Shown: positions 52,578 to 62,812, numbered from the stretch's first letter. The stretch is DNA of 64,000 nucleotides from an uncultured bacterium (GCA_905215555.1 CAJMQU010000005.1:62001-126000); one strand, 5' to 3'. Translations and numbers: made by a program. The notes: generated from the letters alone by a model not told the origin.

Positions 52578-54674
52578 TCAACTAATGGAAGCCCAGTTAA
52601 CGTTGGTTTTCCGTAATGCTTTCAACTGACGCCATAGGATTTCATTCTCCGGACGTGTCCCCGTCGGATCAGTATCTACCACTTCCTCTGCAACGTTGCG
52701 CACATATTGCAGCAATTGCCCGTCACGTGCAATATCGGCAATCTTCAGGTCGAAAGCGATGCCGCTTTGCTGCGTACCTTCCAAATCACCGGGACCACGC
52801 AGTTTCAGGTCAGCTTCGGCTATTTCAAAACCATCGTTCGTCCGCACCATAATTTCCAGCCGTTTCCGTGTTTCTTCAACCAGTTTGTAACCAGTGACTA
52901 AAATACAATAAGATTGTTCTGCTCCACGCCCTACCCGACCACGCAATTGATGAAGCTGCGACAATCCAAAGCGTTCCGCATTTTCTATAATCATCACAGA
53001 TGCATTAGGAACATTCACTCCAACTTCAATCACCGTAGTCGCCACCATGATCTGAGCTTCACCTGAAACAAAAAGCTGCATCTGCGCATCTTTCTCGGCA
53101 GGTTTCATCTTTCCATGCACCTTGCAGACCTTACATTCCGGAAAGTCCTCACAAACATGCAGATAACCTTCTTCCAGATTCTTCAAGTCAATCTTCTCAC
53201 TTTCCTTGATCAGAGGATAGACAATGTAAACCTGCCTGCCTTCCGCAAGCTGTTTACGAACAGACTGATTCAGGCTTGTGCGATGCGCGTCATACTTGTG
53301 AATGGTCACAATAGGCTTGCGTCCCGGGGGCAGCTCGTCAATCACAGATACATCCAGGTCGCCATATAAAGTCATAGCCAGGGTACGCGGAATGGGGGTG
53401 GCCGTCATCACCAATACGTGAGGCGGCTGCACATTCTTTGTCCACAAACGCGCACGTTGCGCCACACCGAAACGGTGTTGTTCATCTATCACCACCAGCC
53501 CCAGCGAAGAAAAATTCACCGTATCTTCTATCACGGCATGCGTACCGATAAGTATATGAATATCACCCGTCAGCAAGCCCGTCAGAATTGCCTCCCGTTT
53601 TTTGCCTTTGACGGAGCCGGTCAGTAGTGCCACACGAACATCCATTCCCGTTAGAAACTCGCAGATTGTTTCATAGTGCTGATTAGCCAGGATTTCAGTA
53701 GGAGCCATCATGCAAGCCTGATAACCGTTATCTAACGCTATCAACATACTCATCAGGGCAACCAGTGTTTTTCCACTTCCCACATCACCCTGCAAAAGAC
53801 GGTTCATTTGTTTGCCGCTACCGACATCACGACGTATCTCTTTCAACACACGTTTCTGCGCACCGGTCAGTTCGAACGGCAGGTTCTTGGCATAGAAGGT
53901 ATTGAATATCTCGCCTACCGTTTCAAACATATATCCCCGGTACTTCCGCTGCCTGTCCCTGGCATAGCGGAGAATATTCAGCTGCACGTAAAAGAGTTCC
54001 TCAAACTTCAACCGGTACTGTGCCTTACGAAGCAATTCCGGATTTGCCGGAAAATGGATATTAATCAAAGCATCCGTCAACGGCATCAGATGATGTTCTG
54101 CCAGTATTGAAGGAGAGAGAGTTTCGGGCAACGGATCACGAAGTTGCTGCACCACGGCACTCATCATTTTCTCGATCGCATGAGAGTTGAGAGAGCTCCG
54201 CTTCATCTTCTCCGTTGTATTATAATAAGGTTGCAGCCCCATTGTCGAAAGCTTCAGTTCTGAAGCGTTGTCAATATCCGGATGGGCTATATTGATCCGC
54301 CCGTTGAAAACGCTGGGTTTCCCGAATACGATATACTCCTGATGCACTTTATATTTGCCGACAAGAAATTTAATTCCTTGGAACCAAACCAAATCCACCA
54401 CCCCCGTGCGATCCGAGAAATGAGCGACCAAACGCCGTTGCCGCCCCTCCCCAATCGTTTCAAAACTGAGAATTTCGCCTTTCAGCTGAATATAAGGCAT
54501 CGTACCGTCTATCTCATGAATATAATAGATACGGCTACGATCCACATATTTATAAGGGAAATAATACAATAAGTCATGCAGGGAATAGATGCCCAATTCT
54601 TTATTGAGCACTGAGGCGCGTTGCGGTCCGACGCCCGACAGATATTTTATGTCACGAGAGGCTAAATCAAACAT
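52578..54674 (-). CDS. recG: ATP-dependent DNA helicase RecG
   Basis: A 698-residue branch-migration helicase for stalled forks and Holliday junctions. The N-terminal wedge domain is followed by the helicase core: [16 protein letters not shown] (Walker A), [28 protein letters not shown] (DEQH), [35 protein letters not shown] and [12 protein letters not shown]. The C-terminal TRG region ([12 protein letters not shown]) is present. The start overlaps the end of ispD by 13 bases, so the two are co-transcribed. Confidence 0.96.
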   Translation of the reverse strand: MFDLASRDIKYLSGVGPQRASVLNKELGIYSLHDLLYYFPYKYVDRSRIYYIHEIDGTMPYIQLKGEILSFETIGEGRQRRLVAHFSDRTGVVDLVWFQGIKFLVGKYKVHQEYIVFGKPSVFNGRINIAHPDIDNASELKLSTMGLQPYYNTTEKMKRSSLNSHAIEKMMSAVVQQLRDPLPETLSPSILAEHHLMPLTDALINIHFPANPELLRKAQYRLKFEELFYVQLNILRYARDRQRKYRGYMFETVGEIFNTFYAKNLPFELTGAQKRVLKEIRRDVGSGKQMNRLLQGDVGSGKTLVALMSMLIALDNGYQACMMAPTEILANQHYETICEFLTGMDVRVALLTGSVKGKKREAILTGLLTGDIHILIGTHAVIEDTVNFSSLGLVVIDEQHRFGVAQRARLWTKNVQPPHVLVMTATPIPRTLAMTLYGDLDVSVIDELPPGRKPIVTIHKYDAHRTSLNQSVRKQLAEGRQVYIVYPLIKESEKIDLKNLEEGYLHVCEDFPECKVCKVHGKMKPAEKDAQMQLFVSGEAQIMVATTVIEVGVNVPNASVMIIENAERFGLSQLHQLRGRVGRGAEQSYCILVTGYKLVEETRKRLEIMVRTNDGFEIAEADLKLRGPGDLEGTQQSGIAFDLKIADIARDGQLLQYVRNVAEEVVDTDPTGTRPENEILWRQLKALRKTNVNWASIS

Positions 54675-55333
54675 GAGTCCAACAAAGCTGCGGCTATTTT
54701 CAGATCAAAAGGAGTTGTTATCTTAATATTTTCCCGGTTACCTTCGGCCAGATATACAGATGCGCCCATTGCTTCCACCACCGAAGCATCATCCGTAAAA
54801 AAAGGAGTATAAGATTGTCCATATGCCTGCTTCAACAGGTCGGCATCAAACACTTGTGGAGTCTGTACCAGTTTATATTCATCCCGGCTGACCGTCACGC
54901 TTCCCTCTTCCTGCAGATGGCGCACTGTTTCCACCACATCTATCACAGGTATGACCGCCTTCTTTTCAGCCGCCATCGCATAGCAACGGGCTATCACTTC
55001 CTGAGAAACAAACGGACGCACACCGTCATGCACCCCAACCAACCCCGGAGTAGTCACGTAAGCCAGTCCGTTCTTTACCGAATGGAAACGTGTTTCACCT
55101 CCATCCGCCACCGTATGAGGCAAAGAAAAATGATACTCCTCGCATAATTGCGCCCAGTAAGGCTGCTGACTGCACGGGAGCACCAATATAATATGTATCT
55201 CCGGATTGTAGGCATAAAAGGCTTCCAATGTACGCATCAACACAGGCTTTCCACCTATAGGCAGAAACTGTTTGGGAAGTTCGCTTCCCATGCGTAACCC
55301 TTTACCGCCGGCAACTATCAGAGCATAATTCAT
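54662..55333 (-). CDS. ispD: 2-C-methyl-D-erythritol 4-phosphate cytidylyltransferase
   Basis: A 223-residue cytoplasmic enzyme of the MEP isoprenoid pathway, joining MEP to CTP. The nucleotide-binding start [20 protein letters not shown], then [28 protein letters not shown] and [30 protein letters not shown] are all conserved. It lies upstream of recG, overlapping it by 13 bases, and 24 bases after the DJ-1/PfpI gene in the same direction. Confidence 0.95.
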   Translation of the reverse strand: MNYALIVAGGKGLRMGSELPKQFLPIGGKPVLMRTLEAFYAYNPEIHIILVLPCSQQPYWAQLCEEYHFSLPHTVADGGETRFHSVKNGLAYVTTPGLVGVHDGVRPFVSQEVIARCYAMAAEKKAVIPVIDVVETVRHLQEEGSVTVSRDEYKLVQTPQVFDADLLKQAYGQSYTPFFTDDASVVEAMGASVYLAEGNRENIKITTPFDLKIAAALLDSCLI

Positions 55334-55357
55334 TAATGAAAAGTTGAAAATTAAAAA

Positions 55358-55906
55358 TCAGATAACACACATGGCTTCTTTCAGTTCCTGCACTTTCTCT
55401 TTACCCAGCATCATATCCACTACGGCCAAAGCAAATTCCATTGCAGCCCCCGGTCCCTTCGCAGTAATGATGTTACCATCTCTCTCCACCGGAGCACCAG
55501 TGAAGTCGGCACCTTCCAGATATTGTTCAAAACCCGGATAGCAGGTTGCCTTACGTCCTTTCAGCAAACCAAGTTTTCCCAAAATCATGGGAGCGGCACA
55601 AATGGCAGCAATCGGTTTATTCTTTCCGGCAAAATCCAGAATCAATTTACGGAGTTCAGGACATTTCTCCAAAGTAGCAGCTCCGGGCATACCTCCGGGC
55701 AGAAGAACTAAATCCGCATCATAAAAATCGCAGTTCACTATATTCTTGTCACAAAGTACCGGCACGTCATGTGCACCTGTCACTATTTCATCGGGAGTCA
55801 CCGTTACCATTTCCACGTTCAGCCCTGCACGTCTCATCACATCTACAGAAGTGAAAGCTTCCACCTCTTCAAATCCGTCTGCAAAAAAAACATAAACTGT
55901 ACCCAT
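55358..55906 (-). CDS. DJ-1/PfpI family protein
   Basis: A 182-residue cytoplasmic protein. FADGFEEVEAFTSVDVMRRA holds the conserved Glu, LVLLPGGMPGAATLE the glycine turn and IAAICAAPMILGKLGLLKGR the nucleophile-elbow Cys of the DJ-1 family. ATCYPGFE follows. Such proteins act as glyoxalases, deglycases or redox chaperones (YajL/ThiJ type); which one cannot be read here. It lies between tonB and ispD in one direction, with 15 bases to the tonB gene, so it may be part of a longer operon. Confidence 0.9.
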   Translation of the reverse strand: MGTVYVFFADGFEEVEAFTSVDVMRRAGLNVEMVTVTPDEIVTGAHDVPVLCDKNIVNCDFYDADLVLLPGGMPGAATLEKCPELRKLILDFAGKNKPIAAICAAPMILGKLGLLKGRKATCYPGFEQYLEGADFTGAPVERDGNIITAKGPGAAMEFALAVVDMMLGKEKVQELKEAMCVI

Positions 55907-55921
55907 AATTGTTCTCCTTTA

Positions 55922-56734
55922 TTATTTTAGATTAAAGTAATATGTTATTGTTCCCGTCTGGTTGTTCAATCCGCTGACGGCATTGAAACGAGCCTTTTTT
56001 GCCGCCTCTTCAGCAGCCTTCCGCAAGGCAGGATTCACGGTATTGGTCTGTCGGTCGATACTGGTGGCAATCACATATCCTGCAGGATTTACTGTAATGG
56101 CAACCACTACCCTTCCTTCATCTTGTACATTATATGCCGGACGTGGCAAACCTCCCTGTCCTAAAGAACGTCCGCCAAGGTCAAAAGTTCCATAGCCTCC
56201 CGTTCCACTCGATGCACCGGTCGGCGCATTCCCTGTAGGACTGCCCTGAATACCCTGTCCTTCGGTCGCACCTTTATTCCCCATCTGCGCCCCCTTTCCG
56301 AAAGCACCAGCCACACGTTTACGGGCAGCCTCTTCCGCCTCCTTACGTTCACGTTCCGCTTTGGCTTCAGCCAGTCTTCGGGCTTCTTCCGCTTTCTCGG
56401 CTTCGGTTTTCTCCGGCTTCTTCACTTCCTCCTTTTTGGTTTCCGCTTTCGGCTTGATAGTAACGGTTTCCTCATCTTCCTGGGTAAGCATTTCCTGTTC
56501 CACCGTCTCCTGCACCTTGGGAGCAACAGTTTCCGGCATCACATCCACTTTCACCAAAGAGGGATCGGCACTTCCAAACGCATTGGGCACTTCCCCCAGC
56601 ATCACCGGCATACCATCTTCCTCAGGCGCCTCCGGCTTAGTGAAGCCTACCAGTATCAACAAGAGGATAAACGCCACATGTACCAGCAGCGCACCTGCCA
56701 TTCCTATATATTTGCCTTTCTTTTTCGGATTCAC
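55922..56734 (-). CDS. tonB: TonB family energy transducer
   Basis: A 270-residue protein with one N-terminal membrane span (GMAGALLVHVAFILLLILV), a Lys/Glu-rich rod (about residues 85-150, with EAKAERERKEAEEAARKRVA), a Gly-rich stretch and a C-terminal TonB-like domain (DEGRVVVAITVNPAGYVIAT, ALRKAAEEAAKKARFNAVSG). With ExbB and ExbD upstream it passes proton-motive energy to outer membrane transporters such as SusC. The C-terminal domain is of the TonB/TolA mixed type common in Bacteroidetes. Confidence 0.9.
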   Translation of the reverse strand: MNPKKKGKYIGMAGALLVHVAFILLLILVGFTKPEAPEEDGMPVMLGEVPNAFGSADPSLVKVDVMPETVAPKVQETVEQEMLTQEDEETVTIKPKAETKKEEVKKPEKTEAEKAEEARRLAEAKAERERKEAEEAARKRVAGAFGKGAQMGNKGATEGQGIQGSPTGNAPTGASSGTGGYGTFDLGGRSLGQGGLPRPAYNVQDEGRVVVAITVNPAGYVIATSIDRQTNTVNPALRKAAEEAAKKARFNAVSGLNNQTGTITYYFNLK

Positions 56735-56752
56735 CGTTTTCTGTATTACGTT

Positions 56753-57166
56753 TTATTTTCCTTCCGGCGGGCGTGTAGCCAACACCATCTTGAACTTATT
56801 TTCATTAGCAATATTCAGCACTTTCACGATTTCCCGGTAAGGCACCGCTTCATCCGCATAAAGTGCCACATACATTTCCGGTTCTTTCGCAGCACATGAT
56901 TGCAGGAAAGGAGTCAGTTCTTCCAACGAAATGGCCTGTTCCTTATCATTTCCGAACGCCGCATAAAAGTTCAGGTCCTTATCAATAACAACCCTCGTTA
57001 AAGGTTTGGCAGACGTCTGTTGTTTTCCCTGCGGAAGCAACACCTTGATAGCATTCGGCGAAACAACCGTAGACGTGATCATGAAAAAGATCAACAACAG
57101 GAAGATGACATCCGTCATGGATGCCATACTGAAATTGGGCGATATTTTAGCTCTACGTTGTAGCAC
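56753..57166 (-). CDS. exbD: ExbD/TolR family biopolymer transport protein
   Basis: A 137-residue inner membrane protein: PNFSMASMTDVIFLLLIFFM is the single span with the proton-carrying Asp (in MTDVIF), followed by a periplasmic domain (VLLPQGKQQTSAKPLTRVVI, MYVALYADEAVPYREIVKVL). Part of the ExbB-ExbD motor. It starts 33 bases after exbB ends and ends 18 bases before tonB begins. Confidence 0.93.
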   Translation of the reverse strand: MLQRRAKISPNFSMASMTDVIFLLLIFFMITSTVVSPNAIKVLLPQGKQQTSAKPLTRVVIDKDLNFYAAFGNDKEQAISLEELTPFLQSCAAKEPEMYVALYADEAVPYREIVKVLNIANENKFKMVLATRPPEGK

Positions 57167-57199
57167 GCTTTAATTTTTAATTGTTAATTTTTAATTAGT

Positions 57200-57916
57200 T
57201 TACGCCGGCTCATTCAAAAGGTCCATGAATGCCATGGTCTTAGCCTCCATCTTATTCACCACACCATCTACCAATGTTACCAGATAATTATAGGCAAACA
57301 TAGCAATAATACCTACGATCAGACCACCGACCGTAGTAATCATAGCTTCGTAAATACCTCCTGAGAGCAACGTTATATCAATATTATTGCCGGCATTGGC
57401 CATTTCATAGAAAGCCCTCACCATACCGGTCACCGTACCCAGGAAACCAATCATCGGCGCACCTCCTGAAATAGTAGCCATAATCGTCAATCCCTTCTCC
57501 AACTTGGCCACCTCTATATTTCCCACATTCTCGATGGCTGCCTGCACGTCATTCACCGGACGTCCCAATCGGCTGATCCCCTTCTCAATCATACGGGCTG
57601 ACGGAGTATTCACACTGCGGCAATACGCTATGGCAGCTTTTATTTCTCCATCCAGAATATAATCCTTTATCTTATCCATGAACATCGGATCTTCCTTGCC
57701 AGCCTTCCGAATGACATAATTGCGTTCGAACAAGATATAGAAACAAAGAATGGACAAAAGTCCGAGAACGATCATAATCCAGCCACCTTTGACAGCCATG
57801 CTCCACAAATTCATCTCTTCAGCACCAGCTACCTGGGTCAAAACCGGATTGGCGCCGGCAATCGAGTCGGTCAGCGCCGGAGCCACTTGGGCCAATAACA
57901 ACATTGCATTCATCAA
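57200..57916 (-). CDS. exbB: ExbB/TolQ/MotA family proton channel protein
   Basis: A 238-residue inner membrane protein with three spans. [20 protein letters not shown] is the first, then the cytoplasmic loop with [20 protein letters not shown], and the paired spans [20 protein letters not shown] and [20 protein letters not shown], which form the pore with ExbD. Starts by overlapping the pdxJ stop by four bases (ATGA), so the four genes pdxJ-exbB-exbD-tonB form one operon. Confidence 0.93.
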   Translation of the reverse strand: MMNAMLLLAQVAPALTDSIAGANPVLTQVAGAEEMNLWSMAVKGGWIMIVLGLLSILCFYILFERNYVIRKAGKEDPMFMDKIKDYILDGEIKAAIAYCRSVNTPSARMIEKGISRLGRPVNDVQAAIENVGNIEVAKLEKGLTIMATISGGAPMIGFLGTVTGMVRAFYEMANAGNNIDITLLSGGIYEAMITTVGGLIVGIIAMFAYNYLVTLVDGVVNKMEAKTMAFMDLLNEPA

Positions 57917-58626
57917 CGAAGACAGTTTTTATATTCCTGAACAGTACGTTCCAATCCCAGATACAAAGCATCACTGATCAGCGAATGCCCGATAGAGACT
58001 TCATCCATCCACGGAATGTTTTGATATAAATAATTCAAGTTCACCAGGCTCAGGTCATGTCCCGCATTCAGTCCCAAACCCAGACTGCGTGCAACCTTGG
58101 CAGCTTCCACAAAAGGCGCAACCGCCGCCTCCTTATTTTGAAGATAGGCCGCCGCATAAGGTTCCGTATAAAGTTCCACCCTATCGGCACCGGCCTTGGC
58201 AGCATATTCTATCATCTCCGCATCAGTAGATACAAACACGGAAGTACGGATGCCCGCATGATTAAATCCATCGAGCACCTCAGTCAGAAAATCCAGATTT
58301 TTTTTAGTATCCCAGCCGGCATTGGAAGTCAACTGAGCAGGGCTATCCGGAACCAGGGTCACTTGATGCGGTTTTACCTTCAGCACCAGATCGATAAAAT
58401 CGGGAGACGGATATCCTTCGATATTAAATTCCGTACGAAGCAACGGGCGAAGATCATACACATCACTCCGGCGTATATGCCTTTCGTCAGGGCGTGGATG
58501 AACGGTTATCCCGTCTGCACCGAAGTTTTCGCAATCCAGCGCCACTTTCACCACATTGGGCACATCACCTCCACGTGCATTACGCAACGTTGCAATCTTG
58601 TTTATATTTACACTTAATCTAGTCAT
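57913..58626 (-). CDS. pdxJ: Pyridoxine 5'-phosphate synthase
   Basis: A 237-residue barrel enzyme that makes pyridoxine 5'-phosphate from 1-deoxyxylulose 5-phosphate and 3-amino-2-oxopropyl phosphate. The start [20 protein letters not shown] is the family start; an in-frame extension to 58701 is rejected because it runs over the promoter. [56 protein letters not shown] and [13 protein letters not shown] are all conserved. A TACTTTTG -7 box (58648-58655, minus strand) precedes it. First gene of the exbB-exbD-tonB operon. Confidence 0.95.
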   Translation of the reverse strand: MTRLSVNINKIATLRNARGGDVPNVVKVALDCENFGADGITVHPRPDERHIRRSDVYDLRPLLRTEFNIEGYPSPDFIDLVLKVKPHQVTLVPDSPAQLTSNAGWDTKKNLDFLTEVLDGFNHAGIRTSVFVSTDAEMIEYAAKAGADRVELYTEPYAAAYLQNKEAAVAPFVEAAKVARSLGLGLNAGHDLSLVNLNYLYQNIPWMDEVSIGHSLISDALYLGLERTVQEYKNCLR

Positions 58627-58647
58627 AATTCGGTCCATAGTTTTGCG

Positions 58648-58655
58648 CAAAAGTA
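58648..58655 (-). promoter_or_regulatory. -7 element of the pdxJ-exbBD-tonB operon
   Basis: The minus strand reads TACTTTTG, an exact match, 21 bases before the pdxJ ATG. The nadK promoter must lie in the same gap of about 100 bases, facing the other way. Confidence 0.55.
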
Positions 58656-58730
58656 CAAATAATAGCGATATATTGGCAGCGTTCTGAGAAAAAAATACCA
58701 TATTTGCATTTCATTAAGAAAGAATTGACG

Positions 58731-59600
58731 ATGAAATTTGCCATTTTTGGGAACACTTACCAAGCTAAAAAATCAAAACATGCGGAAACTTTGTTCCGTT
58801 TGCTGGAACAACGCAATGCCCGGCTTTGCATATGCAGAGAGTTTTATAACTTTCTGACTTCGGACCTGCATATGAATATCGCTTCCGCCGAACTTTTCGA
58901 CGGTAATGATTTCATAGCCGATATGGTCATCAGTATCGGTGGTGACGGTACTTTTCTGAAAGCAGCCAGCCGGGTAGGTAAAAAGAATATCCCCATTTTA
59001 GGTATCAACACTGGGCGCCTCGGTTTTTTGGCAGATATTTCCCCGGAAGAGATGGAAGAGACTTTTGATGAAATCTACAATAATCATTATAAAGTGGAGG
59101 AACGCAGCGTATTACAGTTGAATTGCGATGACGAGAATTTAATGAAATCCCCATATGCACTCAACGAAATTGCGGTATTGAAGCGCGACAGTTCTTCTAT
59201 GATCAGTATCCATACTGCCATCAACGGTGCGCATCTCACCACTTATCAGGCAGACGGACTGGTGGTATCTACCCCTACCGGTTCCACCGCTTATTCTCTC
59301 AGTGTCGGCGGCCCGGTCATCGTGCCCCATAGCAAAACAATCGCTATCACTCCAGTTGCCCCTCACAGCCTTAATGTACGCCCCATTGTTATTTGTGATG
59401 ATTGGGAAATCACTCTCGATGTCGAAAGCCGTAGCCACAGTTTTCTTGTTGCCATTGACGGACGCAGCGAATCGTGCAAAGAAACCACCCGTTTGAAAAT
59501 CTCACGGGCAGACTATAGTATCAAGGTAGTAAAGCGCTTCAATCATATATTCTTCGATACGCTTCGCAATAAACTGATGTGGGGAGCAGATGTAAGATAA
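58731..59600 (+). CDS. nadK: NAD kinase
   Basis: A 289-residue cytoplasmic enzyme that phosphorylates NAD to NADP. The start at the ATG 58731 gives [15 protein letters not shown]; the longer form from 58704 is not needed. [16 protein letters not shown] is the GGDG motif, [16 protein letters not shown] is the NE/DG loop region, and [20 protein letters not shown] with [20 protein letters not shown] are conserved. It ends in a bidirectional terminator shared with the smalltalk gene. Confidence 0.95.
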   Translation: MKFAIFGNTYQAKKSKHAETLFRLLEQRNARLCICREFYNFLTSDLHMNIASAELFDGNDFIADMVISIGGDGTFLKAASRVGKKNIPILGINTGRLGFLADISPEEMEETFDEIYNNHYKVEERSVLQLNCDDENLMKSPYALNEIAVLKRDSSSMISIHTAINGAHLTTYQADGLVVSTPTGSTAYSLSVGGPVIVPHSKTIAITPVAPHSLNVRPIVICDDWEITLDVESRSHSFLVAIDGRSESCKETTRLKISRADYSIKVVKRFNHIFFDTLRNKLMWGADVR

Positions 59601-59621
59601 TCAGCAACGCTGACAATAAGA

Positions 59622-59655
59622 AAAGCCGCCATCCTAATTTTCGGATAGCGGCTTT
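59622..59655. terminator. Bidirectional terminator between nadK and the smalltalk gene
   Basis: AAAGCCGCCATCC and GGATAGCGGCTTT pair around TAATTTTC (one bulged C). It separates convergent genes. A related stem (GCCGCT ... AGCGGC with CCGAAAATTC in the loop) recurs at 61836-61863. Confidence 0.8.
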
Positions 59656-59675
59656 CCACTTTTCAACTCAATATG

Positions 59676-59771
59676 TTACGGTGTCATCGCCTGCCCGCCA
59701 ATTACGCCTGCAATAGCGCTGGCTAAGGCAATAATCATTTTCAATATCACATTCCAACTCATTTTCTTCAT
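59676..59771 (-). CDS. Smalltalk-type small protein (31 residues)
   Basis: A 31-codon frame reading MKKMSWNVILKMIIALASAI then AGVIGGQAMTP. It has a Lys-rich start, Trp at residue 6 and one hydrophobic helix ending in Gly, the pattern of the Bacteroides 'smalltalk' proteins that accompany HU-like proteins and cell-wall amidases. It probably sits in the inner membrane; its role is unknown. It lies 36 bases beyond the HU-like gene in the same direction and is probably read together with it. Confidence 0.75.
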   Translation of the reverse strand: MKKMSWNVILKMIIALASAIAGVIGGQAMTP

Positions 59772-59807
59772 AGTGATTTCTTTAATTGTCAATATTCAAA
59801 TTTTAAT

Positions 59808-60317
59808 TTATCCAAGAGGATTTTCATCCACTCCGCCTCCACCGGGGTTATCTCCCGCACCACTGTCCGAACCGCCTCCTGAAGGAACATTCGTCAGTCC
59901 CTTCAAGTAATCATCCAAACTTACCAAATCCAACTTTTCACCGGCACGGGTAGCAGTCTTGGTTATCTTCAACTCTTTATTGGCCTGGAAGAAAATACGG
60001 ACACTTTCCACACTTTTAGCTGTTACCTCCTCGGCTTTCTCCTCGCCTTTCGACTTAGCTGCCAACATAAACACACCCAACCCTGCAATATTCACAGTCT
60101 TGCCTTCCAGCAACTGTTCTTTCAACTTCTCTACGAAGTTCTGCATCGTACTCCGGATGTCGCCGATAGAAAGCGAAGAACGCTCCTGCATCTTCTGGGC
60201 AATAAAAGCCAGATCAACAGTCTGTCCTAATGTTACTAACTGCGGGAAATACTTCTTGGGAGAATTTTCAACCCGAGGGTCGGACGGTCTCTCCACCGTT
60301 CTAAAAATTACACTCAT
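59808..60317 (-). CDS. HU-like DNA-binding protein with DENPLG tail, second copy
   Basis: A 169-residue protein of the Bacteroides HU-like family (MSVIFRTVERPSDPRVENSP, KKYFPQLVTLGQTVDLAFIA, IGDIRSTMQNFVEKLKEQL, GKTVNIAGLGVFML). The C-terminal Gly/Ser-rich linker ends GGGVDENPLG, exactly as in the protein at 34405-34893. The nucleotide sequences of the two tails differ in almost every codon, so the tail is kept at protein level. I chose the ATG at 60317, since the upstream ATG at 60374 lies in sequence with no family similarity. Smalltalk gene follows. Probable nucleoid-type protein. Confidence 0.85.
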   Translation of the reverse strand: MSVIFRTVERPSDPRVENSPKKYFPQLVTLGQTVDLAFIAQKMQERSSLSIGDIRSTMQNFVEKLKEQLLEGKTVNIAGLGVFMLAAKSKGEEKAEEVTAKSVESVRIFFQANKELKITKTATRAGEKLDLVSLDDYLKGLTNVPSGGGSDSGAGDNPGGGGVDENPLG

Positions 60318-60486
60318 ACTTTTTTCATTTAGAGATTTAAATTCTGTTCTTAATTCACTCGTTTCGTTGATCAACGATGCAAAGGTGAAGATAAAACCTC
60401 AAATATGAAGAAGAAAAGAGCGTGTCAGGAACAGTTTTTCAGAGAAAAGTTATAAACACATAAGAGACAGCTACTTATACGTTCAT

Positions 60487-61728
60487 TCATTTTCCTATTC
60501 TATCCACTAATATACCCGGCGTCAGATGCACTCCCTTATATTCCGTATCCAGATTAATATTAGCTATATAACGTAACTTAATTTGTTCATCATCAGCAAA
60601 ATTAACCAACGAAGGAATACTTACGGGATTCTGCAAACGTTTAAACTTGCACTCCACAGCCAACTTTCTCGTAGGACCATCCAGCACAAAGTCCACTTCC
60701 GTACCACTTTGTGTACGATAAAAGTAAATTGTATCCGACGCCTGTCTATTTCTCCAAAGTTCTAGCAATACATAATTCTCAAACAAGGCACCATTATCAG
60801 TTCGGAATGCTATCTCATTGAAGCTATTATAAATGATATTGCGCAATCCTAAATCACAAAAGTAGACTTTATTCATTTTCCCAATAACCTTACGCTTATT
60901 GGTAAAATAAGGTTCTATCAGTTTTATGATGTACATCTTCTGGAGTAAATAGATGTATTCCTCGCATCGTGCATACGGTAAGCCACTTTCACGGCTCAAA
61001 TCATTTACATTTACAAGATTCCCTATCTGCACAGCTAGTAGACGAAGCAGTTTATTAAAGCTGACAAAATGCTCATTGGCAATATAGTGCCGTACATCAT
61101 TCAGCAGGTAAGTCTGATAAATGTCATTCAGCAATTCCACCTTTTCTTGCGGATTCTCGGTCAAAGCAGTGCGCGGAAGTCCGCCATAAATCAAGTACTC
61201 TTCATAGACCTGTTGCAAAGGAGCCACTAAAGCATCGTCATTCCCATCTTTCAATTCTTGTTGCAGGCGCCAAAGCTTTTCATCTTTAAACAACAGATAT
61301 TCAGAAAAAGAGAGTGAAAGAACTTCTATCACACGTACACGTCCCGCCAAAGATTCTTCGATGTTTTGAAGGATATCCAGACTTGAACTACCGGAACAAA
61401 GAATGCGCAAATTATCATATTTATCAGTCAGCAGTTTCAACATAGTAGAAACTCCCTGTATAAACTGAAATTCGTCAAGCAGTAACAAGCCATTTAATTC
61501 TGCATTCAGATAAATTTTCAAATACTGCTCAATAGTACTGAACTGTTGGAAACGTGCGGCCACTTCCACATCTTGCCCATTCAGGAACAAAACATTACGA
61601 AAATCTTTCGTAGGATATGCTTTCATTATAGATGTCTTCCCCACCTGCCGGGCACCTATCAACACTACAATCGGCACTAATTTAAACGCCGATTGAATCT
61701 TCTCCCTATAACTATCTCTTGCTATCAT
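60487..61728 (-). CDS. DUF4143-type AAA ATPase
   Basis: A 413-residue protein starting at the ATG 61728 (MIARDSYREKIQSAF). The ATPase part has VVLIGARQVGKTSIMKAYP (Walker A) and NGLLLLDEFQFIQGVSTM (Walker B); a winged-helix-like middle part follows (LAVQIGNLVNVNDLSRESGL), and the DUF4143 C-terminus has YRTQSGTEVDFVL and KLAVECKFKR, resembling a restriction-like D...ECK core. Common in Bacteroides in many copies; function not established. It lies between the muramidase gene and the HU-smalltalk genes, all on the minus strand, which it seems to interrupt. Confidence 0.83.
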   Translation of the reverse strand: MIARDSYREKIQSAFKLVPIVVLIGARQVGKTSIMKAYPTKDFRNVLFLNGQDVEVAARFQQFSTIEQYLKIYLNAELNGLLLLDEFQFIQGVSTMLKLLTDKYDNLRILCSGSSSLDILQNIEESLAGRVRVIEVLSLSFSEYLLFKDEKLWRLQQELKDGNDDALVAPLQQVYEEYLIYGGLPRTALTENPQEKVELLNDIYQTYLLNDVRHYIANEHFVSFNKLLRLLAVQIGNLVNVNDLSRESGLPYARCEEYIYLLQKMYIIKLIEPYFTNKRKVIGKMNKVYFCDLGLRNIIYNSFNEIAFRTDNGALFENYVLLELWRNRQASDTIYFYRTQSGTEVDFVLDGPTRKLAVECKFKRLQNPVSIPSLVNFADDEQIKLRYIANINLDTEYKGVHLTPGILVDRIGK

Positions 61729-61835
61729 AACAGATTCTTTTCCTGCGAAAATAGTATTTTTTCGCGAATCACCCAAAAATCCATAAGGAATTTCATTCAA
61801 TTACCTCAAAAACATGGAGACTATTTTACGCAAAG

Positions 61836-61863
61836 GCCGCTACCCGAAAATTCAGACAGCGGC
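61836..61863. repeat. Stem-loop related to the nadK/smalltalk terminator
   Basis: GCCGCT (61836-61841) and AGCGGC (61858-61863) pair around ACCCGAAAATTCAGAC. The sequence shares GCCGCTA-CCGAAAATT with the minus-strand reading of 59622-59655. The pair brackets the smalltalk-HU-ATPase block of about 2.2 kb. Confidence 0.6.
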
Positions 61864-61938
61864 TACACAAAAAATCCATTAATAAACTTTTCTATAGCTA
61901 TCGGACTTAATCCCGTTTCTTTAGAAATTCACGTTTTT

Positions 61939-62751
61939 CTATAGCTTTGGTGTCATTCCACCAAATAACCGATAAGCTTTCGCAAGTTTTTTATCATAAC
62001 TATCCTGAGCATAAGCAGGACCATTATAACGTTTTGCAAATTCTGCCCAATCCTTGTTTTGCAATGCCGGAAGCATACCCGCCTGTTTAATGAAACGGGC
62101 AGAAAGCACCAGTTGTTTCAACTCGCTTTCGCACATGGCATTCACAAAACTTTCCACACTACTTTCGCCACAAGCGGCATAATTAAATCCCATAATCTGG
62201 AACATTCCCCAGCTGGCAGAAGCATCTGCCGCTTCACGGTTAATTTTGCGTGCCTGTTCTAAACGGTCATACTCGCGGAGACCTCCCATATAATGCCCTT
62301 TTTCCCATTTGGGATAAAGAATATTTTCATTGCCTGCCAGATGTTCTTCGGGTGCGATTCCCCTTTTCTTCAGCTGGTTCCAGAAGATATGCCCTTCAAA
62401 AAGAATAGCGGGTTTTCCCGGAGCGAAGAATCCACCTTTCCCACCGGTTTCCACCTTCTGCACAGCTTTCAGCGCCGCCAATTCACAATCCAATAACCGG
62501 GCTATAAGGGTAAAATCACTCTCAGATAGCCGCTCGCCTGCCTCATAACCATTGAGCAGCAATGCTTCCCAACTACGATACCCCACTATACCATCAGCAT
62601 CCAGCTGGTGCTTCTTCTGAAAATCAATGACGGCAGCTTTCATTTCCTGCGTAAATACCCGGCTTTCTACCACCGAATAACCTCCTTGAACTAATGCTTG
62701 CTGAAGGAAGACAACTTCGTCACCTTCATAACCTAACTTGATTGTTTTCAT
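61939..62751 (-). CDS. Endolysin-like N-acetylmuramidase with peptidoglycan-binding domain
   Basis: A 270-residue protein without signal peptide. Residues about 1-70 are a peptidoglycan-binding type 1 domain (GYEGDEVVFLQQALVQGGYS, DGIVGYRSWEALL). The rest matches DUF3380 muramidases: LKAVQKVETGGKGGF with the likely catalytic Glu, ILFEGHIFWNQL, YMGGLREYDRLEQARKIN, ASWGMFQIMGFNYAACGE. It cuts the glycan backbone of peptidoglycan. Lack of a signal peptide fits phage-type lysins. It has a clear promoter (62780-62812) and belongs to a small cassette with the HU-like and smalltalk genes. No other phage gene is near. Confidence 0.88.
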   Translation of the reverse strand: MKTIKLGYEGDEVVFLQQALVQGGYSVVESRVFTQEMKAAVIDFQKKHQLDADGIVGYRSWEALLLNGYEAGERLSESDFTLIARLLDCELAALKAVQKVETGGKGGFFAPGKPAILFEGHIFWNQLKKRGIAPEEHLAGNENILYPKWEKGHYMGGLREYDRLEQARKINREAADASASWGMFQIMGFNYAACGESSVESFVNAMCESELKQLVLSARFIKQAGMLPALQNKDWAEFAKRYNGPAYAQDSYDKKLAKAYRLFGGMTPKL

Positions 62752-62779
62752 ACCATATTATTTTATGTTGCATCTTTTA

Positions 62780-62812
62780 CAAAGCTACTGTTTTTTCTTT
62801 GAAAACAACAAA
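62780..62812 (-). promoter_or_regulatory. Promoter of the muramidase gene
   Basis: Minus strand: TTTG (62809-62812), a 21-base spacer and TAGCTTTG (62780-62787), an exact Bacteroides promoter pair, 29 bases before the start codon. Confidence 0.7.

Noticed and set aside
61939..62751. Muramidase as evidence of a prophage
   Set aside because: No capsid, tail, terminase or integrase gene is nearby; the gene sits in a small Bacteroides cassette.
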